From Cylicocyclus nassatus (Eukaryota; Nematoda; Chromadorea; Rhabditida; Strongylidae): a stretch of DNA of 64,000 bases. The translations under genes and the position numbers were made by a program. Location: NCBI GenBank assembly GCA_958299035.1, contig CATQJL010000348.1, forward strand, positions 62,001-126,000, in the 5' to 3' direction. The first letter of the stretch is position 1, and the number at the start of each line of letters is the position of its first letter. This document shows positions 1 through 12,325 of this stretch, one piece after another. The notes under the pieces are model-generated. The model was not told where the DNA came from. It worked only from the letters and a program-made list of their open reading frames with translations, and did not search any database.

Positions 1-1030
1 TGCGGGAGACCATGGATTACTGGGATAAGGGTGCGGGAGACGCGAGAGCACTGGAAAAAGGGTGCGGGAGACCATGGATCACTGGGAAAAGGGTGCGGGA
101 GACGCGAGAGCACTGGAAAAAGGGTGCGGGAGACGCGAGAGCATTGGAAAAAAAGTGCGGGAGACGCAAGAGCACTGGAAAAAGGGTGCGGGAGACCATG
201 GATCACTGGGAAAAGGGTGCGGGAGACGCGAGAGCACTGGAAAAAGGGTGCGGGAGACCATGGATCACTGGGAAAAGGGTGCGGGAGACGCGAGAGCACT
301 GGAAAAAGGGTGCGGGAAACGCGAGAGCATTGGAAAAAGGGTGCGGGAGACGCAAGAGCACTGGAAAAAGGGTGCGGGAGACCATGGATATCACTGGGAA
401 AAGGGTGCGGGAGACGCGAGAGCACTGGAAAAAGGGTGCGGGAGACGCGAGAGCACTGGAAAAAGGGTGCGGGAGACCATGGATCACTGGGAAAAGGGTG
501 CGGGAGACGCGAGAGCTTTGGAAAAAGGGTGCGGGAGACGCGAGAGCACTGGAAAAAGGGTGCGGGAGACCATGGATCACTGGGAAAAGGGTGCGGGAGA
601 CGCGAGAGCACTGGAAAAAGAGTGCGGGAGACGCAAGAGCACTGGAAAAAGGGTGCGGGAGACCATGGATCACTGGGAAAAGGGTGCGGGAGACGCGAGA
701 GCATTGGAAAAAGGGTGCGGGAGACGCGAGAGCACTGGAAAAAGGGTGCGGGAGACCATGGATCACTAGGAAAAGGGTGCGGGAGACCATGGATCACTGG
801 AAAAAGGGTGCGGGAGACGCGAGAACACTGGAAAAAGGGTGCGGGAGACGCGAGAGCACTGGAAAAAGGGTGCGGGAGATGCGAGAGCACTGGAAAAAGG
901 GTGCGGGAGACGCGAGAGCACTGGAAAAAGGGTGCGGGAGACGCGAGAGCACTGGAAAAAGGGTGCGGGAGATGCGAGGGCACTGGAAAAAGGGTGCGGG
1001 AGACGCGAGAGCGCTGGAAAAAGGGTGCGG

Positions 1031-1055
1031 GAGACGCGAGAGCACTGGAAAAGGG
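1031..1055 (+). repeat. First clear 25-bp short monomer (6-nt deletion form)
   Basis: Here ggaaaaagggtgcgggagac is replaced by ggaaaaggggagac, so the unit is 25 bp. The same short form recurs many times in array 1, for example near 1,560, 3,135, 4,840, 5,605, 6,590, 7,945, 11,390 and 36,180, generally once or twice per higher-order block. It shifts the reading frame relation between blocks. It is also the reason larger repeat lengths equal n x 31 + m x 25 (862 = 27x31+25; 1,575 = 50x31+25; 521 = 16x31+25). Two late copies, gcactggaaaaaaggagacgcg near 41,925 and 44,505, are a related form with a changed linker. Confidence 0.9.
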
Positions 1056-1109
1056 GAGACGCGAGAGCACTGGAAAAAGTGTGCGGGAGACGCGAGAGCA
1101 CTGGAAAAA

Positions 1110-4100
1110 GGGTGCGGGAGACCATGGATCACTGGGAAAAGGGTGCGGGAGACGCGAGAGCTTTGGAAAAAGGGTGCGGGAGACGCGAGAGCACTGGAAA
1201 AAGGGTGCGGGAGACCATGGATTACTGGGAAAAGGGTGCGGGAGACGCGAGAGCTTTGGAAAAAGGGTGCGGGAGACGCGAGAGCACTGGAAAAAGGGTG
1301 CGGGAGACGCGAGAGCACTGGAAAAAGGGTGCGGGAGACCATGGATCACTAGGAAAAGGGTGCGGGAGACCATGGATCACTGGGAAAAGGGTGCGGGAGA
1401 CGCGAGAACACTGGAAAAAGGGTGCGGGAGACGCGAGAGCACTGGAAAAAGGGTGCGGGAGATGCGAGAGCACTGGAAAAAGGGTGCGGGAGACGCGAGA
1501 GCACTGGAAAAAGGGTGCGGGAGACGCGAGAGCACTGGAAAAAGGGTGCGGGAGACGCGAGAGCACTGGAAAAGGGGAGACGCGAGAGCACTGGAAAAAG
1601 TGTGCGGGAGACGCGAGAGCACTGGAAAAAGGGTGCGGGAGACCATGGATCACTGGGAAAAGGGTGCGGGAGACGCGAGAGCTTTGGAAAAAGGGTGCGG
1701 GAGACGCGAGAGCACTGGAAAAAGGGTGCGGGAGACCATGGATTACTGGGGAAAGGGTGCGGGAGACGCGAGAGCACTGGAAAAAGGGTGCGGGAGACCA
1801 TGGATCACTGGGAAAAGGGTGCGGGAGACGCGAGAGCTTTGGAAAAAGGGTGCGGGAGACGCGAGAGCACTGGAAAAAGGGTGCGGGAGACCATGGATCA
1901 CTGGGAAAAGGGTGCGGGAGACGCGAGAGCTTTGGAAAAAGGGTGCGGGAGACGCGAGAGCACTGGAAAAAGGGTGCGGGAGACCATGGATCACTGGGAA
2001 AAGGGTGCGGGAGACGCGAGAGCACTGGAAAAAGGGTGCGGGAGACCATGGATTACTGGGAAAAGGGTGCGGGAGACGCGAGAGCACTGGAAAAAGGGTG
2101 CGGGAGACCATGGATCACTGGGAAAAGGGTGCGGGAGACGCGAGAGCATTGGAAAAAGGGTGCGGGAGATGCGAGAGCATTGGAAAAAGGGTGCGGGAGA
2201 TGCAAGAGCACTGGAAAAAGGGTGCGGGAGACCATGGATCACTGGGAAAAGGGTGCGGGAGACGCGAGAGCACTGGAAAAAGGGTGCGGGAGACGCGAGA
2301 GCACTGGAAAAGGGGTGCGGGAGATGCGAGAGCACTGGAAAAAGGGTGCGGGAGACGCGAGAGCGCTGGAAAAAGGGTGCGGGAGACGCGAGAGCACTGG
2401 AAAAAGGGTGCGGGAGACCATGGATTACTGGGGAAAGGGTGCGGGAGACGCGAGAGCACTGGAAAAAGGGTGCGGGAGACCATGGATCACTGGGAAAAGG
2501 GTGCGGGAGACGCGAGAGCACTGGAAAAAGTGTGCGGGAGACGCGAGAGCACTGGAAAAAGGGTGCGGGAGACCATGGATCACTGGAAAAAGGGTGCGGG
2601 AGACCATGTATCACTGGGAAAAGGGTGCGGGAGACGCGAGAGCATTGGAAAAAGGGTGCGGGAGATGCGAGAGCATTGGAAAAAGGGTGCGGGAGACCAT
2701 GGATCACTGGGAAAAGGGTGCGGGAGACGCGAGAGCTTTGGAAAAAGGGTGCGGGAGACGCGAGAGCACTGGAAAAAGGGTGCGGGAGACCATGGATTAC
2801 TGGGAAAAGGGTGCGGGAGACGCGAGAGCTTTGGAAAAAGGGTGCGGGAGACGCGAGAGCACTGGAAAAAGGGTGCGGGAGACGCGAGAGCACTGGAAAA
2901 AGGGTGCGGGAGACCATGGATCACTAGGAAAAGGGTGCGGGAGACCATGGATCACTGGGAAAAGGGTGCGGGAGACGCGAGAACACTGGAAAAAGGGTGC
3001 GGGAGACGCGAGAGCACTGGAAAAAGGGTGCGGGAGATGCGAGAGCACTGGAAAAAGGGTGCGGGAGACGCGAGAGCACTGGAAAAAGGGTGCGGGAGAC
3101 GCGAGAGCACTGGAAAAAGGGTGCGGGAGACGCGAGAGCACTGGAAAAGGGGAGACGCGAGAGCACTGGAAAAAGTGTGCGGGAGACGCGAGAGCACTGG
3201 AAAAAGGGTGCGGGAGACCATGGATCACTGGGAAAAGGGTGCGGGAGACGCGAGAGCTTTGGAAAAAGGGTGCGGGAGACGCGAGAGCACTGGAAAAAGG
3301 GTGCGGGAGACCATGGATTACTGGGGAAAGGGTGCGGGAGACGCGAGAGCACTGGAAAAAGGGTGCGGGAGACCATGGATCACTGGGAAAAGGGTGCGGG
3401 AGACGCGAGAGCTTTGGAAAAAGGGTGCGGGAGACGCGAGAGCACTGGAAAAAGGGTGCGGGAGACCATGGATCACTGGGAAAAGGGTGCGGGAGACGCG
3501 AGAGCTTTGGAAAAAGGGTGCGGGAGACGCGAGAGCACTGGAAAAAGGGTGCGGGAGACCATGGATCACTGGGAAAAGGGTGCGGGAGACGCGAGAGCAC
3601 TGGAAAAAGGGTGCGGGAGACCATGGATTACTGGGAAAAGGGTGCGGGAGACGCGAGAGCACTGGAAAAAGGGTGCGGGAGACCATGGATCACTGGGAAA
3701 AGGGTGCGGGAGACGCGAGAGCATTGGAAAAAGGGTGCGGGAGATGCGAGAGCATTGGAAAAAGGGTGCGGGAGATGCAAGAGCACTGGAAAAAGGGTGC
3801 GGGAGACCATGGATCACTGGGAAAAGGGTGCGGGAGACGCGAGAGCACTGGAAAAAGGGTGCGGGAGACGCGAGAGCACTGGAAAAGGGGTGCGGGAGAT
3901 GCGAGAGCACTGGAAAAAGGGTGCGGGAGACGCGAGAGCGCTGGAAAAAGGGTGCGGGAGACGCGAGAGCACTGGAAAAAGGGTGCGGGAGACCATGGAT
4001 TACTGGGGAAAGGGTGCGGGAGACGCGAGAGCACTGGAAAAAGGGTGCGGGAGACCATGGATCACTGGGAAAAGGGTGCGGGAGACGCGAGAGCACTGGA

Positions 4101-4259
4101 AAAAGTGTGCGGGAGACGCGAGAGCACTGGAAAAAGGGTGCGGGAGACCATGGATCACTGGAAAAAGGGTGCGGGAGACCATGTATCACTGGGAAAAGGG
4201 TGCGGGAGACGCGAGAGCATTGGAAAAAGGGTGCGGGAGATGCGAGAGCATTGGAAAAA
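1110..4259 (+). repeat. 1,575-bp tandem duplication in array 1
   Basis: About 1,110-2,684 and 2,685-4,259 match monomer by monomer at an offset of 1,575 bp. They share all diagnostic variants: the cactagg monomer at about 1,349 and 2,924, the short 25-bp monomer, the gagcgctgg monomers near 2,361 and 3,936, and the order of ctttgg/ttactggg monomers. The match is lost upstream near 1,100/2,675 (cgcgagagcact against tgcgagagcatt) and downstream near 2,684/4,259 (catggatc against tgcaagagc). The length is 50 full monomers plus one 25-bp monomer, which fits an in-register unequal exchange. Confidence 0.85.
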
Positions 4260-6599
4260 GGGTGCGGGAGATGCAAGAGCACTGGAAAAAGGGTGCGGGA
4301 GACCATGGATCACTGGGAAAAGGGTGCGGGAGACGCGAGAGCACTGGAAAAAGGGTGCGGGAGACGCGAGAGCACTGGAAAAAGGGTGCGGGAGATGCGA
4401 GAGCACTGGAAAAAGGGTGCGGGAGACCATGGATCACTGGGAAAAGGGTGCGGGAGACGCGAGAGCATTGGAAAAAGGGTGCGGGAGACGCGAGGGCACT
4501 GGAAAAAGGGTGCGGGAGACGCGAGAGCACTGGAAAAAGGGTGCGGGAGACGCGAGAGCACTGGAAAAAGGGTGCGGGAGACGCGAGAGCACTGGAAAAA
4601 GGGTGCGGGAAACCATGGATCACTGGGAAAAGGGTGCGGTAGACGCGAGAGCACTGGAAAAAGGGTGCGGGTGACGCGAGAGCACTGCAAAAAGGCTGCG
4701 GGAGACGCGAGAGCACTGGAAAAAGGGTGCGGGAGACCATGGATCACTGGGAAAAGGGTGCGGGAGACGCGAGAGCACTGGAAAAAGGGTGCGGGAGACG
4801 CGAGAGCACTGGAAAAAGGGTGCGGGAGACGCGAGAGCACTGGAAAAGGGGAGACGCGAGAGCACTGGAAAAAGGGTGCGGGAGACCATGGATCACTGGG
4901 AAAAGGGTGCGGGAGACGCGAGAGCTTTGGAAAAAGGGTGCGGGAGACGCGAGAGCACTGGAAAAAGGGTGCGGGAGACCATGGATTACTGGGGAAAGGG
5001 TGCGGGAGACGCGAGAGCACTGGAAAAAGGGTGCGGGAGACGCGAGAGCTTTGGAAAAAGGGTGCGGGAGACGCGAGAGCACTGGAAAAAGGGTGCGGGA
5101 GACCATGGATCACTGGGAAAAGGGTGCGGGAGACGCGAGAGCTTTGGAAAAAGGGTGCGGGAGACCATGGATCACTGGGAAAAGGGTGCGGGAGACGCGA
5201 GAGCACTGGAAAAAGGGTGCGGGAGACCATGGATCACTGGGAAAAGGGTGCGGGAGACGCGAGAGCACTGGAAAAAGGGTGCGGGAGACGCGAGGGCACT
5301 GGAAAAAGGGTGCGGGAGACGCGAGAGCACTGGAAAAAGGGTGCGGGAGACCATGGATTACTGGGGAAAGGGTGCGGGAGACGCGAGAGCACTGGAAAAA
5401 GGGTGCGGGAGACCATGGATCACTGGGAAAAGGGTGCGGGAGACGCGAGAGCACTGGAAAAAGGGTGCGGGAGACGCGAGAGCACTGGAAAAAGGGTGCG
5501 GGAGACGCGAGGGCACTGGAAAAAGGGTGCGGGAGACGCGAGAGCGCTGGAAAAAGGGTGCGGGAGACGCGAGAGCACTGGAAAAAGGGTGCGGGAGACG
5601 CGAGAGCACTGGAAAAGGGGAGACGCGAGAGCACTGGAAAAAGAGTGCGGGAGACGCAAGAGCACTGGAAAAAGGGTGCGGGAGACCATGGATCACTGGG
5701 AAAAGGGTGCGGGAGACGCGAGAGCATTGGAAAAAGGGTGCGGGAGACGCGAGAGCACTGGAAAAAGGGTGCGGGAGACCATGGATCACCTAGGAAAAGG
5801 GTGCGGGAGACCATGGATCACTGGGAAAAGGGTGCGGGAGACGCGATAGCACTGGAAAAAGGGTGCGGGAGACGCGAGAGCACTGGAAAAAGGGTGCGGG
5901 AGATGCGAGAGCACTGGAAAAAGGGTGCGGGAGACGCGAGAGCACTGGAAAAAGGGTGCGGGAGACCATGGATCACTGGGAAAAGGGTGCGGGAGACGCG
6001 AGAGCTTTGGAAAAAGGGTGCGGGAGACGCGAGAGCACTGGAAAAAGGGTGCGGGAGACCATGGATTACTGGGGAAAGGGTGCGGGAGACGCGAGAGCAC
6101 TGGAAAAAGGGTGCGGGAGACCATGGATCACTGGGAAAAGGGTGCGGGAGACGCGAGAGCACTGGAAAAAGTGTGCGGGAGACGCGAGAGCACTGGAAAA
6201 AGGGTGCGGGAGACCATGGATCACTGGAAAAAGGGTGCGGGAGACCATGGATCACTGGGAAAAGGGTGCGGGAGACGCGAGAGCATTGGAAAAAGGGTGC
6301 GGGAGATGCAAGAGCACTGGAAAAAGGGTGCGGGAGACCATGGATCACTGGGAAAAGGGTGCGGGAGACGCGAGAGCACTGGAAAAAGGGTGCGGGAGAT
6401 GCGAGAGCACTGGAAAAAGGGTGGGGGAGACCATGGATCACTGGGAAAAGGGTGCGGGAGACGCGAGAGCATTGGAAAAAGGGTGCGGGAGACGCGAGGG
6501 CACTGGAAAAAGGGTGCGGGAGACGCGAGAGCACTGGAAAAAGGGTGCGGGAGACGCGAGAGCACTGGAAAAAGGGTGCGGGAGACGCGAGAGCACTGG

Positions 6600-6745
6600 A
6601 AAAGGGGAGACGCGAGAGCACTGGAAAAAGGGTGCGGGAAACCATGGATCACTGGGAAAAGGGTGCGGTAGACGCGAGAGCACTGGAAAAAGGGTGCGGG
6701 TGACGCGAGAGCACTGCAAAAAGGCTGCGGGAGACCATGGAGCAC
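6600..6745 (+). repeat. Signature variant cassette of array 1 higher-order units (example copy)
   Basis: A fixed series of diverged monomers: the 25-bp short unit, a unit with gggaaaccatgg, a unit with gcggtagacg, then gggtgacgcg followed by ctgcaaaaaggctgcggg, often followed by catggagcactggg. The series, or its last part, recurs roughly forty times between about 4.6 and 42.6 kb, for example near 8,073, 9,268, 14,650, 20,226, 27,381, 34,354 and 40,284. It is the best internal landmark for aligning higher-order copies. The tag and tga triplets in it close forward reading frames at each copy. No function is suggested by the sequence. Confidence 0.85.
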
Positions 6746-7050
6746 TGGGAAAAGGGTGCGGGAGACCATGTATCACTGGGAAAAGGGTGCGGGAGACGCG
6801 AGAGCACTGGAAAAAGGGTGCGGGAGACGCGAGAGCACTGGAAAAAGGGTGCGGGAGACCATGGATCACTGGGAAAAGGGTGCGGGAGACGCGAGAGCAC
6901 TGGAAAAAGGGTGCGGGAGACGCGAGAGCACTGGAAAAAGGGTGCGGGAGACGCGAGAGCACTGGAAAAGGGGAGACGCGAGAGCACTGGAAAAAGGGTG
7001 CGGGAGACCATGGATCACTGGGAAAAGGGTGCGGGAGACGCGAGAGCTTT

Positions 7051-10000
7051 GGAAAAAGGGTGCGGGAGACGCGAGAGCACTGGAAAAAGGGTGCGGGAGA
7101 CCATGGATTACTGGGGAAAGGGTGCGGGAGACGCGAGAGCACTGGAAAAAGGGTGCGGGAGACCATGGATCACTGGGAAAAGGGTGCGGGAGACGCGAGA
7201 GCACTGGAAAAAGGGTGCGGGAGACCATGGATCACTGGGAAAAGGGTGCGGGAGACGCGAGAGCTTTGGAAAAAGGGTGCGGGAGACGCGAGAGCACTGG
7301 AAAAAGGGTGCGGGAGACCATGGATCACTGGGAAAAGGGTGCGGGAGACGCGAGAGCTTTGGAAAAAGGGTGCGGGAGACGCGAGAGCACTGGAAAAAGG
7401 GTGCGGGAGACCATGGATCACTGGGAAAAGGGTGCGGGAGACGCGAGAGCACTGGAAAAAGGGTGCGGGAGACCATGGATTACTGGGAAAAGGGTGCGGG
7501 AGACGCGAGAGCACTGGAAAAAGGGTGCGGGAGACCATGGATCACTGGGAAGAGGGTGCGGGAGACGCGAGAGCATTGGAAAAAGGGTGCGGGAGATGCG
7601 AGAGCATTGGAAAAAGGGTGCGGGAGATGCAAGAGCACTGGAAAAAGGGTGCGGGAGACCTTGGATCACTGGGAAAAGGGTGCGGGAGACGCGAGAGCAC
7701 TGGAAAAAGGGTGCGGGAGACGCGAGAGCACTGGAAAAAGGGTGCGGGAGATGCGAGAGCACTGGAAAAAGGGTGCGGGAGACCATGGATCACTGGGAAA
7801 AGGGTGCGGGAGACGCGAGAGCATTGGAAAAAGGGTGCGGGAGACGCGAGGGCACTGGAAAAAGGGTGCGGGAGACGCGAGAGCACTGGAAAAAGGGTGC
7901 GGGAGACGCGAGAGCACTGGAAAAAGGGTGCGGGAGACGCGAGAGCACTGGAAAAGGGGAGACGCGAGAGCACTGGAAAAAGGGTGCGGGAAACCATGGA
8001 TCACTGGGAAAAGGGTGCGGTAGACGCGAGAGCACTGGAAAAAGGGTGCGGGTGACGCGAGAGCACTGCAAAAAGGCTGCGGGAGACCATGGAGCACTGG
8101 GAAAAGGGTGCGGGAGACCATGGATTACTGGGAAAAGGGTGCGGGAGACGCGAGAGCACTGGAATAAGGGTGCGGGAGACCATGGATCACTGGAAAAAGG
8201 GTGCGGGAGACCATGGATCACTGGGAAAAGGGTGCGGGAGACGCGAGAGCATTGGAAAAAGGGTGCGGGAGATGCGAGAGCATTGGAAAAAGGGTGCGGG
8301 AGATGCAAGAGCACTGGAAAAAGGGTGCGGGAGACCATGGATCACTGGGAAAAGGGTGCGGGAGACGCGAGAGCACTGGAAAAAGGGTGCGGGAGACGCG
8401 AGAGCACTGGAAAAAGGGTGCGGGAGATGCGAGAGCACTGGAAAAAGGGTGCGGGAGACGCGAGAGTACTGGAAAAGGGGAGACGCGAGAGCACTGGAAA
8501 AAGGGTGCGGGAAACCATGGATCACTGGGAAAAGGGTGCGGTGGACGCGAGAGCACTGGAAAAAGGGTGCGGGTGACGCGAGAGCACTGCAAAAAGGCTG
8601 CGGGAGACCATGGAGCACTGGGAAAAGGGTGCGGGAGACCATGGATTACTGGGAAAAGGGTGCGGGAGACGCGAGAGCACTGGAATAAGGGTGCGGGAGA
8701 CCATGGATCACTGGAAAAAGGGTGCGGGAGACCATGGATCACTGGGAAAAGGGTGCGGGAGACGCGAGAGCATTGGAAAAAGGGTGCGGGAGATGCGAGA
8801 GCATTGGAAAAAGGGTGCGGGAGATGCAAGAGCACTGGAAAAAGGGTGCGGGAGACCATGGATCACTGGGAAAAGGGTGCGGGAGACGCGAGAGCACTGG
8901 AAAAAGGGTGCGGGAGACGCGAGAGCACTGGAAAAAGGGTGCGGGAGATGCGAGAGCACTGGAAAAAGGGTGCGGGAGACCATGGATCACTGGGAAAAGG
9001 GTGCGGGAGACGCGAGAGCATTGGAAAAAGGGTGCGGGAGACGCGAGGGCACTGGAAAAAGGGTGCGGGAGACGCGAGAGCACTGGAAAAAGGGTGCGGG
9101 AGACGCGAGAGCACTGGAAAAAGGGTGCGGGAGACGCGAGAGCACTGGAAAATGGGAGACGCGAGAGCACTGGAAAAAGGGTGCGGGAAACCATGGATCA
9201 CTGGGAAAAGGGTGCGGTAGACGCGAGAGCACTGGAAAAAGGGTGCGGGTGACGCGAGAGCACTGCAAAAAGGCTGCGGGAGACCATGGAGCACTGGGAA
9301 AAGGGTGCGGGAGACCATGGATTACTGGGAAAAGGGTGCGGGAGACGCGAGAGCACTGGAATAAGGGTGCGGGAGACCATGGATCACTGGGAAAAGGGTG
9401 CGGGAGACGCGAGAGCTTTGGAAAAAGGGTGCGGGAGACGCGAGAGCACTGGAAAAAGGGTGCGGGAGACCATGGATCACTGGGAAAAGGGTGCGGGAGA
9501 CGCGAGAGCATTGGAAAAAGGGTGCGGGAGACGCGAGAGCACTGGAAAAAGGGTGCGGGAGACCATGGATTACTGGGATAAGGGTGCGGGAGACGCGATA
9601 GCACTGGAAAAAGGGTGCGGGAGACCATGGATCACTGGGAAAAGGGTGCGGGAGACGCGAGAGCACTGGAAAAAGGGTGCGGGAGACGCGAGAGCATTGG
9701 AAAAAAAGTGCGGGAGACGCAAGAGCACTGGAAAAAGGGTGCGGGAGACCATGGATCACTGGGAAAAGGGTGCGGGAGACGCGAGAGCATTGGAAAAAGG
9801 GTGCGGGAGACGCGAGAGCACTGGAAAAAGGGTGCGGGAGACCATGGATCACTGGGAAAAGGGTGCGGGAGACGCGAGAGCATTGGAAAAAGGGTGCGGG
9901 AGACGCGAGGGCACTGGAAAAAGGGTGCGGGAGACGCGAGAGCACTGGAAAAAGGGTGCGGGAGACGCGAGAGCACTGGAAAAAGGGTGCGGGAGACGCG
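7051..10000 (+). repeat. About 2.9-kb segment repeated 5,383 bp downstream (12,434 to about 15,383)
   Basis: From 7,051 onward the order and variants of monomers are the same as from 12,434, with few substitutions such as gaccatggattac at 9,563 against gaccctggattac at 14,946. Shared landmarks are a gggaagaggg monomer (7,549 and 12,932), a ccttggatc monomer (7,660 and 13,043) and the internal 521-bp duplication. The left limit is sharp (ctttgg at 7,048 against cactgg at 12,431). The right limit merges into 862-bp repeats and cannot be fixed by eye. 5,383 = 168x31 + 7x25. Confidence 0.8.
7937..8978 (+). repeat. 521-bp tandem duplication
   Basis: About 7,937-8,457 and 8,458-8,978 match at an offset of 521 bp (16x31+25), including the gggaaacc, ctgcaaaaaggctg, catggagc and ggaataaggg monomers. 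They differ by very few bases: gagagcact against gagagtact near 8,467, and gcggtagac against gcggtggac near 8,541. The same pair occurs again about 5,383 bp downstream (13,320-14,361), with the same two marker substitutions, so the 521-bp event came before the larger one. Confidence 0.85.
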
Positions 10001-11030
10001 AGAGCACTGGAAAAGGGGAGACGCGAGAGCACTGGAAAAAGGGTGCGGGAAACCATGGATCACTGGGAAAAGGGTGCGGTAGACGCGAGAGCCCTGGAAA
10101 AAGGGTGCGGGTGACGCGAGAGCACTGCAAAAAGGCTGCGGGAGACGCGAGAGCACTGGAAAAAGGGTGCGGGAGACCATGGATTACTGGGAAAAGGGTG
10201 CGGGAGACGCGAGAGCACTGGAATAAGGGTGCGGGAGACCATGGATCACTGGGAAAAGGGTGCGGGAGACGCGAGAGCTTTGGAAAAAGGGTGCGGGAGA
10301 CGCGAGAGCACTGGAAAAAGGGTGCGGGAGACCATGGATCACTGGGAAAAGGGTGCGGGAGACGCGAGAGCATTGGAAAAAGGGTGCGGGAGACGCGAGA
10401 GCACTGGAAAAAGGGTGCGGGAGACCATGGATTACTGGGATAAGGGTGCGGGAGACGCGATAGCACTGGAAAAAGGGTGCGGGAGACCATGGATCACTGG
10501 GAAAAGGGTGCGGGAGACGCGAGAGCACTGGAAAAAGGGTGCGGGAGACGCGAGAGCATTGGAAAAAAAGTGCGGGAGACGCAAGAGCACTGGAAAAAGG
10601 GTGCGGGAGACCATGGATCACTGGGAAAAGGGTGCGGGAGACGCGAGAGCATTGGAAAAAGGGTGCGGGAGACGCGAGAGCACTGGAAAAAGGGTGCGGG
10701 AGACCATGGATCACTGGGAAAAGGGTGCGGGAGACGCGAGAGCATTGGAAAAAGGGTGCGGGAGACGCGAGGGCACTGGAAAAAGGGTGCGGGAGACGCG
10801 AGAGCACTGGAAAAAGGGTGCGGGAGACGCGAGAGCACTGGAAAAAGGGTGCGGGAGACGCGAGAGCACTGGAAAAGGGGAGACGCGAGAGCACTGGAAA
10901 AAGGGTGCGGGAAACCATGGATCACTGGGAAAAGGGTGCGGTAGACGCGAGAGCCCTGGAAAAAGGGTGCGGGTGACGCGAGAGCACTGCAAAAAGGCTG
11001 CGGGAGACGCGAGAGCACTGGAAAAAGGGT
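8960..11030 (+). repeat. 862-bp higher-order repeat, block I (about 2.4 copies)
   Basis: Landmarks recur at 862 bp: ggaataaggg at about 9,361 and 10,223, ttactgggataag near 9,573 and 10,435, the aaaaaaagtgcggg monomer at about 9,703 and 10,565, and the ctgcaaaaaggctg cassette near 9,268, 10,130 and 10,990. 862 = 27 full monomers plus one short. The copies are nearly identical. Beyond about 11,030 the register breaks (ttactggg becomes tcactggg). Confidence 0.85.
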
Positions 11031-12325
11031 GCGGGAGACCATGGATCACTGGGAAAAGGGTGCGGGAGACGCGAGAGCACTGGAAAAAGGGTGCGGGAGA
11101 CGCGAGAGCACTGGAAAAAGGGTGCGGGAGACCCTGGATTACTGGGAAAAGGGTGCGGGAGACGCGAGAGCACTGGAATAAGGGTGCGGGAGACCATGGA
11201 TCACTGGGAAAAGGGTGCGGGAGACGCGAGAGCTTTGGAAAAAGGGTGCGGGAGACGCGAGAGCACTGGAAAAAGGGTGCGGGAGACCATGGATCACTGG
11301 GAAAAGGGTGCGGGAGACGCGAGAGCATTGGAAAAAGGGTGCGGGAGACGCGAGAGCACTGGAAAAAGGGTGCGGGAGACGCGAGAGCACTGGAAAAGGG
11401 GAGACGCGAGAGCACTGGAAAAAGGGTGCGGGAGACCATGGATCACTGGGAAAAGGGTGCGGGAGACGCGAGAGCTTTGGAAAAAGGGTGCGGGAGACGC
11501 GAGAGCACTGGAAAAAGGGTGCGGGAGACCATGGATTACTGGGGAAAGGGTGCGGGAGACGCGAGAGCACTGGAAAAAGGGTGCGGGAGACCATGGATCA
11601 CTGGGAAAAGGGTGCGGGAGACGCGAGAGCACTGGAAAAAGGGTGCGGGAGACCATGGATCACTGGGAAAAGGGTGCGGGAGACGCGAGAGCTTTGGAAA
11701 AAGGGTGCGGGAGACGCGAGAGCACTGGAAAAAGGGTGCGGGAGACCATGAATCACTGGGAAAAGGGTGCGGGAGACGCGAGAGCTTTGGAAAAAGGGTG
11801 CGGGAGACGCGAGAGCACTGGAAAAAGGGTGCGGGAGACCATGGATCACTGGGAAAAGGGTGCGGGAGACGCGAGAGCACTGGAAAAAGGGTGCGGGAGA
11901 TGCGAGAGCACTGGAAAAAGGGTGCGGGAGACCATGGATCACTGGGAAAAGGGTGCGGGAGACGCGAGAGCATTGGAAAAAGGGTGCGGGAGACGCGAGG
12001 GCACTGGAAAAAGGGTGCGGGAGACGCGAGAGCACTGGAAAAAGGGTGCGGGAGACGCGAGAGCACTGGAAAAAGGGTGCGGGAGACGCGAGAGCACTGG
12101 AAAAGGGGAGACGCGAGAGCACTGGAAAAAGGGTGCGGGAAACCATGGATCACTGGGAAAAGGGTGCGGTAGACGCGAGAGCACTGGAAAAAGGGTGCGG
12201 GTGACGCGAGAGCACTGCAAAAAGGCTGCGGGAGACCATGGAGCACTGGGAAAAGGGTGCGGGAGACCATGGATTACTGGGAAAAGGGTGCGGGAGACGC
12301 GAGAGCACTGGAATAAGGGTGCGGG
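9286..12325 (+). repeat. About 3-kb segment repeated 7,758 bp downstream (17,044 to 20,083)
   Basis: The series from the last part of 862-bp block I through about 12,325 is found again at 17,044-20,083. Shared features include the catgaatcac monomers near 11,750 and 19,507 and the ccctggatt monomer near 11,132 and 18,890. The few differences include gtgcgggagacc against gtgcaggagacc (11,430 and 19,188), a G-to-A change at a CpG. The offset is 7,758 = 9 x 862, as expected if exchange happened within the 862-bp register. After about 12,325/20,083 the two diverge. Confidence 0.75.

Noticed and set aside
203..790. Reverse-strand frames beginning MVSRTLFP and rich in SRLPHPFSSALASPAPF, resembling a secreted or proline-rich protein
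   Set aside because: They begin at the catg of B monomers and end at the tga or taa made by B monomers, dozens of times along the array. This is the reverse translation of the satellite and shows no gene structure.
6600..6745. The recurrent gggtgacgcg and ctgcaaaaaggctg cassette as a regulatory element or mobile element end
   Set aside because: It lies within the monomer register, has no terminal inverted repeats or target duplications, and differs from ordinary A monomers by only a few substitutions per unit.
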